In this document: positions 5,477 to 10,617 of the stretch, piece after piece | Position numbering within the stretch: the first letter of the stretch is position 1 | Layout of the letters: the number at the start of each line of letters is the position of its first letter | Source of the DNA: Candidatus Zipacnadia bacterium | GTDB lineage: Bacteria > Armatimonadota > UBA5377 > JALGUK01 | DNA: 10,617 nucleotides | Direction: 5' to 3' | Assembly (NCBI GenBank): GCA_029820875.1 | Contig: JALGUK010000031.1 | Coordinates: forward strand, 1-10,617 | Notes under the pieces: generated by a model | What the model was told of the DNA's origin: nothing | Seen by the model: only the letters and a program-made list of their open reading frames with translations | The model's database searches: none | Made by a program: the position numbers and the translations under genes

Positions 5477-7624
5477 ATGAGCTTAGAGACAGCCGCACTC
5501 GCTATCGGTGTCCTCAGCGGCACACCCTGGGACGCTAATCTCGGGTCGCTGCTTTACGACCACTTGACTGAAAAGGCAATTCCGCTTTTCCAAGCTGCCC
5601 AGAGGGAGCGGGCGAAGGTCCAATCACCCGAGCAGTGGCGGAAGCGCCGCCGGTGGATTGTGGAAACGTTCAAGCGTTGTATCGGTCCGTTCCCGGAGCG
5701 GACTCCATTGAATGCGCGCATGACAGGCCGGTTGCAGAGGGACGGCTACGTGGTCGAGAAGGTCATCTTTGAGAGCCGCCCGAGCTATTATGTCACCGCC
5801 AACCTCTACATCCCCAAGGATAGGACGTTCCCCTTGCCCGGCGTCCTGGTGCCATGCGGCCACAGTGACAATGGCAAGGCAATGGACACCTACCAATCGG
5901 TTTGCCAGGGGCTGGTGAAAAAGGGGTATGTCGTGCTGATATACGATCCTTGCGGCCAGGGAGAGCGCAAGCAATACTGGGACCCCGAAAAGGGAGCTTC
6001 ACGCATCGGCGGTCCCACCTCCGAACATGCGATGGTGGGTTACCAGTGCTATCTGGCCGGAATCAACCTTGCGAACTTGATGATATGGGACAGCATCCGC
6101 GCGATTGACTATTTGTGCTCCCGGCCGGAGGTGGACCCGGGAAGAATCGGCTGCACCGGTTGCTCCGGTGGCGGGACGAACACATCGTGGGTGACTCCGC
6201 TCGACGAACGGATAAAGGCCGCATCAACGGTCTGTTTCATCACTACACTCGAGCAGCGGACGCTCAGCACCATTATCGCGGACCCGGAGCAGAATCCGCT
6301 TCCCGCCATCAAGCTGGGACTGGATCACCATGATATTTCGGCCGCGGTTGCCCCGCACGCATTGCAGATTTGCGCGGCGGTGGGCGACTTTTTCCCCATC
6401 GAGGGAACCCGTGAGGCCGCGGCTGAGGCACGGCGCATCTACGAGATGCTGGGGATAGGGGAAAGGTTCAATCTTTTCGAGGCGCCCGGGGAACACGGCT
6501 ATCAGCAGCCGCACCGAGAGGCAACCTATGCCTGGAAGAACAAGTGGCTTGACAATGAAGATGAGGACTCGCAGGAGCCTGAGCTCCATATTGAGATGGA
6601 TGAAGACCTCTGGTGCACCGAGACCGGGCAGGTGGCGACGTCGCTTGGCGGGGAGACGCCGTTTACGGTTGTGCGCCGGTATGCCGAGACCATTCTTCCC
6701 CCGCCGCCGATATTGGAGAGCCGCGGGCAGGCCGAGGACTACTGCGTGAAGATTCGCGACCGGAGCCGGCAGCTTATCGGCTTTGCGCATACGCCTGCTT
6801 CCGTCCAGGTGCAAGTCGTAGATAAACAAGTTGACGACGGGTTGCAGGCTGAGCGTCTTTTTTTCGAGAGCGAGCCCGGGATGCCCGTCCCGTGTATTGC
6901 ACTCCGGCCTGAAGCCGCTGGGCGGCTTCCCGCCGTCCTCTACCTCGATGAGCGAGGCAAGGCGGCGGACATTGAGATCCTCCAGACGCTGGCGCGGGCC
7001 GGTTTTGTGGTGCTTGCGGCCGATGTTCGTGGCGTGGGCGAGACGGCGTCGCGCGAGGGCCGGAGTTACGACCAGCCCGAGAGCTGGGCGCAGCTTCTGC
7101 TCGGTGCGGAGGCGAATTGCGCCTGCAATGCCTTCTTGATTGGCACAACCATACTGGGCTTGCGCACATTCGATGTCGCACGATGCGTGGATTACCTGGT
7201 TAGCAGAGACGATGTGGACCCGTCTCGAATCTCCGTCATCGGCGTAGGGGACATGGGCCTTGTAGCTCTTCACGCAGGAGCATTGGACAGTCGCATTGCC
7301 GTTACCGTCAGTGACGGCGCCCTTGCGACTTACCGTTCAATTGTGTTTAGTGAAATCTATCGTCATCCGCCGGCGTCTTTCGTCCCGGGTGTGCTTGCCG
7401 AGTATGACCTGCCTGACGTTGCGGCAACGATTGCCCCTCGCCGCCTGGCGGTGGTCAACCCTACAGACGCCATGCGCATTCCGCTGGATGCAGCCGAGGC
7501 CCACGACGCCTACGCGACCGCTGTCGAATGTTACCGCTTGCTCGAGTGCCAGGACCGAATTACCGTTCAATTAGTCCCGGAGGACCAGCGAGCCGCTTCC
7601 TACCTGCAGACTTTGCAGAGGTAG
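5477..7624 (+). CDS. Tandem alpha/beta hydrolase, acetyl xylan esterase-like
   Basis: A 715-residue protein with two alpha/beta-hydrolase modules. The first (about 60-365) has LPGVLVPCGHSDNGKA, VVLIYDPCGQGER, the nucleophile elbow GCSGGG (Ser230), a likely acid in VGDFFPIEGTRE (Asp304) and a catalytic His in GEHGYQQPHRE (His340). It resembles the acetyl xylan esterase/dienelactone hydrolase-like proteins common in environmental bacteria and probably cleaves an ester such as an acetyl group on a glycan (family inference). A linker with CTETGQVATSLGG joins it to a second module (about 450-715) with PAVLYLDERGKA, VLAADVRGVGET and VDPSRISVIGVGDMG. There the elbow serine is absent (Gly591/Asp592) and no GEHG-type histidine remains, so it is probably non-catalytic. 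The ATG has a purine-rich GGGGGAGAGGG (5462-5472) just upstream. No clear signal peptide is seen. It is second in the operon after DUF362 and ends before a strong terminator. Confidence 0.85.
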   Translation: MSLETAALAIGVLSGTPWDANLGSLLYDHLTEKAIPLFQAAQRERAKVQSPEQWRKRRRWIVETFKRCIGPFPERTPLNARMTGRLQRDGYVVEKVIFESRPSYYVTANLYIPKDRTFPLPGVLVPCGHSDNGKAMDTYQSVCQGLVKKGYVVLIYDPCGQGERKQYWDPEKGASRIGGPTSEHAMVGYQCYLAGINLANLMIWDSIRAIDYLCSRPEVDPGRIGCTGCSGGGTNTSWVTPLDERIKAASTVCFITTLEQRTLSTIIADPEQNPLPAIKLGLDHHDISAAVAPHALQICAAVGDFFPIEGTREAAAEARRIYEMLGIGERFNLFEAPGEHGYQQPHREATYAWKNKWLDNEDEDSQEPELHIEMDEDLWCTETGQVATSLGGETPFTVVRRYAETILPPPPILESRGQAEDYCVKIRDRSRQLIGFAHTPASVQVQVVDKQVDDGLQAERLFFESEPGMPVPCIALRPEAAGRLPAVLYLDERGKAADIEILQTLARAGFVVLAADVRGVGETASREGRSYDQPESWAQLLLGAEANCACNAFLIGTTILGLRTFDVARCVDYLVSRDDVDPSRISVIGVGDMGLVALHAGALDSRIAVTVSDGALATYRSIVFSEIYRHPPASFVPGVLAEYDLPDVAATIAPRRLAVVNPTDAMRIPLDAAEAHDAYATAVECYRLLECQDRITVQLVPEDQRAASYLQTLQR

Positions 7625-7661
7625 CGCTTGAGCAAACTCCGTTCCGCACAGGCAAAGGAAA

Positions 7662-7697
7662 AAGGGCCAGCCGGATGGGCTGGCCCTTGAGTTTTTT
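7662..7697. terminator. Bidirectional rho-independent terminator
   Basis: An 11-bp perfect stem, AAGGGCCAGCC (7662-7672) pairing with GGCTGGCCCTT (7678-7688), encloses a 5-nt loop. GAG and six T residues (7692-7697) follow on the plus strand. A run of A residues before the stem gives a T-tract on the minus strand, so the element can stop both the hydrolase operon (ending at 7624) and the convergent prepilin-like gene (ending at 7711). Confidence 0.92.
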
Positions 7698-7710
7698 GTG
7701 CTTCACTGGA

Positions 7711-8403
7711 TTAGTGCTCTTCGATGAACCACCAGTTGTCATAAGGCATGGTGTTTGCGTGTGCCCATTTGGCGTGCCCGTCCACAAACAGCCAGTTACG
7801 CGCACCGTTGTGCCGGCGCCCGGGTTCATGGGCCGGGTGGAACGCCAGGGCGTCGGCGATAGTGGGCACATCACCCGAAGTGGAGCAAACCGCATACCCG
7901 TTGAAGTAGTCGAAGCACCAGATGGTGTTGCCCGGGTGGTCCACCTGGGCGGTGCTGATGGTCCAGTAGCGGCCTCCCCATCCGCAGTTGGACGCGGGGG
8001 GCGTGTGCGCGCTGCCCGCCTCGCTCTTGGCGCCGTAGCTTACGAAGTTGATGGCATAGCTACCTGAGCCGTACGGACCGCCCTGCCCGGGTCCCTGGTA
8101 CTTCAACCCGCACGCGGGACAGTCGCGAAGCTGGAAGTTCTTGGCGTAAGGCTCGATGATGTCCCGCCAGTACCTGTTCCCGACGCCTGGGTAAATGATG
8201 CAGGCCGGAATCATGGTTTCATCATAGTCGGTGTTGTACATCAGCATGGCCAGCCCGGTCTGCTTGAGGTTGCTGAGGCACGACGCGGTCAATGCCTTAT
8301 CACGTGCCTTGGCAAAGACCGGGAACAGGATAGCTGCTAAAATCGCGATGATTGCAATCACGACCAGCAGCTCGATGAGAGTAAAACCACGCCTACCTGT
8401 CAC
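7711..8403 (-). CDS. Prepilin-type pseudopilin with H-X9-DG motif
   Basis: A 230-residue secreted or surface protein. The type IV prepilin signal [21 protein letters not shown] puts the prepilin peptidase cut after Gly6, with the conserved Glu at mature position 5, and is followed by the usual [11 protein letters not shown] and SCLSNLKQ helix. The C-terminus has [13 protein letters not shown]: His198 and Asp208-Gly209 are exactly nine residues apart, the H-X9-DG processing-associated motif of DUF1559-like pseudopilins. A CPACG pair (95-98) could bind a metal or form a disulfide. GTG 8403 is chosen: AAGGAGG (8418-8412) lies 8 nt upstream and the cleavage motif follows at once. The role in a surface or type II-like apparatus is unknown; genomes with this family usually carry many copies. 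It stands alone here, bounded downstream by the terminator. Confidence 0.93.
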   Translation of the reverse strand: MTGRRGFTLIELLVVIAIIAILAAILFPVFAKARDKALTASCLSNLKQTGLAMLMYNTDYDETMIPACIIYPGVGNRYWRDIIEPYAKNFQLRDCPACGLKYQGPGQGGPYGSGSYAINFVSYGAKSEAGSAHTPPASNCGWGGRYWTISTAQVDHPGNTIWCFDYFNGYAVCSTSGDVPTIADALAFHPAHEPGRRHNGARNWLFVDGHAKWAHANTMPYDNWWFIEEH

Positions 8404-8678
8404 GTCTCATCCCTCCTTGGTGGGTTAATATAATGTTACACGAGCTTTGTTCTACACTTTTCCTCTCCATCCCTTCTTTCGGGCAAAAAGTTTTTGTGGG
8501 ATTGCGGAACTCTCCTGTACATCTTCACCCCCTTTCAAACCGGAAAGAATAGAGCTTCGCGTTCTCGAGGAAGAACCTGAGCCGGATAGGCCGTTCAGGC
8601 AGAGAATGCTGCCGGAATCAATATTACCCCAGGAACACTTTCAGCGCTCGCACCCGCACTGCTTTCGCTCCTCTTTGT
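8404..8678. other. 275-bp intergenic region with small inverted repeats
   Basis: No supported gene lies here. It holds the prepilin ribosome site and possible promoter, a near-palindrome CAAAAAGTTTTTG (8484-8496), and two adjacent short hairpins: GTTCT/AGAAC around a 6-nt loop (about 8561-8576) and CCTGA/TCAGG (8576-8599) with an inner GCC/GGC. None has a T-tract, so none looks like an intrinsic terminator for the sialidase-like gene that ends at 8679. It may contain the 5' leader of the prepilin-like transcript or the 3' end of the upstream operon. Confidence 0.35.
8427..8454 (-). promoter_or_regulatory. Possible promoter of the prepilin-like gene
   Basis: On the minus strand TATATT (8432-8427) is a fair -10 box, in an AT-rich patch unlike its surroundings. 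The best -35 at 16 nt spacing, TAGAAC (8454-8449), matches only 3 of 6 positions. The start of transcription would lie just before the AAGGAGG at 8418, giving a very short leader, so this is tentative. Confidence 0.3.
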
Positions 8679-9968
8679 TTATGGCATAGGCACGAAATGC
8701 CAGTCGACGGCGGTCTCGGCGACGGTGGTCTTGAAGTGCGGCGTTAGTACCACGAAGCCGTTGCGATGAGGGTCCTCGTAAATCCAGTGGTTGACGTACT
8801 GGGCCTTGTCCGTGTCATCGCCGTGCTTGTCTGCAACCACGATGACCGAGTCCTTCTTCACCGTGACCGTCTCAGGGTCTATCTCGGCTAGGCAAACAGG
8901 GTATCGGGGCCAGTTACCATTCGGCTGCTGTTCAGTAATGACCCCGCAGTAGTATACCTTCTGGTTGGAGGCGGCAAGCACCAGCGACAGCGATGAACTC
9001 GAGAGCATCGGGGAGCCGTCGTCGAAGGTCAGGGGTACGGGCTCGCTGAAGGTTTTCCCCTGGTCCTCGGAGACGCTCACGAACTTGACGCCCTTTGCCC
9101 CTTTCAGTCCCGCGTTGCTGCCCCTCATCACCATTATGATGCGCCCATCGGGCAGCTCGGCGACCGTCGGCTCGAAGACGCCGCGCGAGCTGAGGGTGTG
9201 AGGAACGATTACCTGGTTGCTGCACTCCCACGTCAGGTCCGAGAGGTCATCATTCCATGTCCCGATAAGACACCCGGAGGCCATGTAGCCGCCCCAGACC
9301 GGCATAAACAGCTTGCCGGTCTCGTCAACCTGTTGGATTTGGAAAGGCAACAGGATTTTGCCTCGGTTGGGGCCATCCTTGCGGATTTTGATTGCCATAC
9401 CGCCGATTGTGGTGCTCATGTTGCGTCCGTAGACCGCGCCTTCCATCCAGTGCGTCTCGTCGAATGGCTTTCCCGCGCTGTCGTTGCCGCTCTGAATGAG
9501 CTTAATGTGGTCGGACCAGCTTAGGCCGTTGTCACGCGAAATGCGGTAAACGATGCGCCGTTTCTTCCAAGTTGACTCCAGCTTATTGTTCTCGTAGTAG
9601 GCCTCCTGGGTAAAAAAGACCATCAACCCGTTGTCCGGGTCGGCAAACAGCGAGGCCGGCCCGTACTTTATGCGGTCGTTGCCTATCTGAACGTACCGCT
9701 CCAGGTAGCTAAACGGCGTCCACGTGCGGCCGTTGTCGGCCGAGCGGCGCAGCAGTATTCCCGCCGAGCTGTCGCTCCCGTCGGATTCCATGGCGATCTG
9801 GACGAGGTCACCGTACCCCGGCGCATTCCGGTTGGTCGCATAGACGGTGCTTGGATTGAAAAAGCCTCGGCCCTTCGGGGGCATGATGTAGCCCTCCACC
9901 GACTGCACGGCGGCCCAGGCCCCGGCTGTGGCGCCCAGAAGAAGGAAAATAGTTGCGCTTGCCCGCAT
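8679..9968 (-). CDS. Secreted sialidase-like six-bladed propeller protein with Asp boxes
   Basis: A 429-residue protein with a Sec signal peptide (ATIFLLLGATAGAWA, cleavage near residue 19-20). Three Asp-box (BNR) motifs are visible: SADNGRTW (76-83), SRDNGLSW (144-151) and SEDQGKTF (300-307), each on a different blade of a propeller. FEPTVAELPDGRIIMVMRGS (265-284) is the typical sialidase-superfamily strand, with an arginine where the carboxylate-binding triad is found. The N-terminal FRIP motif of classical sialidases is not evident, so true sialic acid cleavage is doubtful; many such proteins in environmental bacteria act on other glycans or are unassigned. ATG 9968 has AAGGAGG (9981-9975) 6 nt upstream. 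The partial beta-propeller gene lies 44 bp upstream in the same direction, so the two probably form an operon. No intrinsic terminator follows. Confidence 0.88.
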   Translation of the reverse strand: MRASATIFLLLGATAGAWAAVQSVEGYIMPPKGRGFFNPSTVYATNRNAPGYGDLVQIAMESDGSDSSAGILLRRSADNGRTWTPFSYLERYVQIGNDRIKYGPASLFADPDNGLMVFFTQEAYYENNKLESTWKKRRIVYRISRDNGLSWSDHIKLIQSGNDSAGKPFDETHWMEGAVYGRNMSTTIGGMAIKIRKDGPNRGKILLPFQIQQVDETGKLFMPVWGGYMASGCLIGTWNDDLSDLTWECSNQVIVPHTLSSRGVFEPTVAELPDGRIIMVMRGSNAGLKGAKGVKFVSVSEDQGKTFSEPVPLTFDDGSPMLSSSSLSLVLAASNQKVYYCGVITEQQPNGNWPRYPVCLAEIDPETVTVKKDSVIVVADKHGDDTDKAQYVNHWIYEDPHRNGFVVLTPHFKTTVAETAVDWHFVPMP

Positions 9969-10012
9969 GGCCAGCCTCCTTCAATTGAATCCGCGCTCGG
10001 CGTTTATACCAA

Positions 10013-10617
10013 TCATTCGCACCAGAACGAGTACAAGGCGGCATGCCTCAGGTAGAACTTCAGCCGTACTGTCTTTCCTGCGAGTGATGCCAGGTCGGCC
10101 GCTCGCCACCTGACGGGGATAGCCGTGTCGTCCTTGGTGATGTGGACGCAACTGAATCGGTCAAAACGGGGGATAGGCTGCCCGTCCTTGTCCAAGATGG
10201 AAACGGTCAGTGCGCCCTTGCCGGCGTCAGCGTTGACGAAGAGTGTTTTCCCTTTGAGCTTGAGTGGTTTGGTAAGAAGCCAGCCACCGTCGGCCTCGGG
10301 GCGGGCCATGACCCATCCGTCACGTCGCAGGGTCGCCAGGCCAATCTGCCCCCCGCGCCAACGGCCGCCCACGCGTGTGCCCGCAAGGTACAAGTCAGGG
10401 AACTGGTGGCGCACGTTTACACCGGAGTAGTAAAACCATATCTCGTCGCCCATCACCAGCGGGTTGGCGAACCACTGTTGCTTATCATCCCAGCTCTGGT
10501 ACGGGCCAAGAGGCAGCCAGACCTGCCTGTTGCCCATTCGTCTCCAGTGTATGCCGTCGCGGCTGAAAACGAGTTGGGAGTCCACGGTCTGCTCGATGCC
10601 CTCGGGATCAGGCTGGC
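10013..10617 (-). CDS. GH43/GH32-like beta-propeller glycosidase, C-terminal 200 residues
   Basis: The frame is open to the right edge of the window, so the start is missing; the GTG at 10585 is internal, since the preceding codons read QPDPEGIEQT without a stop. QLVFSRDGIHWRRMG and LPLGPYQSWDD followed by GDEIWFYYSGVNV are repeats typical of five-bladed propeller glycosidases (GH43/GH32/GH68-like). The end (WLLTKPLKLKGKTLFVNAD, then GALTVSILDKDGQPIPRFD and ASLAGKTVRLKFYLRHAALYSFW) is a C-terminal beta-sandwich that usually follows the propeller in this group. A signal peptide cannot be judged without the N-terminus. The sialidase-like gene follows 44 bp downstream, suggesting one transcript in which two propeller proteins act on the same glycan (inference). 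The substrate is not predictable from this part. Confidence 0.8.
   Translation of the reverse strand, partial: QPDPEGIEQTVDSQLVFSRDGIHWRRMGNRQVWLPLGPYQSWDDKQQWFANPLVMGDEIWFYYSGVNVRHQFPDLYLAGTRVGGRWRGGQIGLATLRRDGWVMARPEADGGWLLTKPLKLKGKTLFVNADAGKGALTVSILDKDGQPIPRFDRFSCVHITKDDTAIPVRWRAADLASLAGKTVRLKFYLRHAALYSFWCE

Noticed and set aside
6224..7273. 349-codon minus-strand open frame opposite the tandem hydrolase
   Set aside because: It is a long shadow caused by GC-rich codon bias; it is rich in Arg, Pro and His with no motifs, and no ribosome site was recognised.
8447..8689. 80-codon plus-strand frame in the intergenic region
   Set aside because: TTG start without a ribosome site, low-complexity charged sequence, and it runs into the end of the sialidase-like gene on the other strand.
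8679..9968. Naming the Asp-box protein a true sialidase (nanH)
   Set aside because: Asp boxes and one arginine strand show the fold only; the FRIP motif and full catalytic set cannot be confirmed from the sequence by eye.
1..10617. CRISPR arrays, tRNA/rRNA genes, insertion sequences or att sites
   Set aside because: No regularly spaced repeats, transposase-like frames, terminal inverted repeats or tRNA-like cloverleafs were noticed in either strand.

Overview
The window comes from a GC-rich bacterium with strong Shine-Dalgarno sites (AAGGAG/AAGGAGG) and several GTG starts. The best taxonomic clue is the prepilin-like protein at 7711-8403. Its N-terminus ([16 protein letters not shown], then [19 protein letters not shown] and a YDE motif) and exact C-terminal H-X9-DG motif resemble the large families found in Armatimonadota and the Planctomycetes/Lentisphaerae group; the wording of the N-terminus fits Armatimonadota best. 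This is an inference from memory, not a search.

Layout, left to right. The first 36 bases hold the 5' end of thiD (minus strand). A secreted TIM-barrel glycosidase-like gene follows on the minus strand (79-1395). Facing away from it is a secreted family-10-like glycosyl hydrolase with a discoidin-like C-terminal domain (1541-3177, plus strand), broken by a single-base frameshift near 2210. It converges, 5 bp apart, on an aldo/keto reductase with two 4Fe-4S motifs (3183-4229, minus). Divergent from the reductase is a two-gene plus-strand operon with a good sigma-70-type promoter: a Tat-exported DUF362 lipoprotein (4344-5435) and a 715-residue tandem alpha/beta hydrolase related to acetyl xylan esterases (5477-7624). 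A strong bidirectional terminator (7662-7697) separates this operon from the convergent prepilin-like gene. The right end holds a minus-strand pair: a partial beta-propeller glycosidase-like protein running off the window (10013-10617), followed downstream by a secreted sialidase-like protein with Asp boxes (8679-9968).

Taken together, this is an accessory carbohydrate-processing neighbourhood: five genes look like glycosidases or esterases, most with export signals, mixed with two redox or unknown-function genes (AKR and DUF362) and a surface pseudopilin. No transporter, regulator, sugar kinase, mobile element, CRISPR array or RNA gene is visible, so it is not a complete utilisation locus as seen here, and I cannot name its substrate.

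I did not find a convincing new multi-gene system. The items most worth a second look are the frameshift with an obvious one-base repair, the second hydrolase module without a serine nucleophile, the missing catalytic-type acidic residue in the first TIM-barrel protein, and the two well-formed start sites before the Tat signal of the DUF362 lipoprotein.
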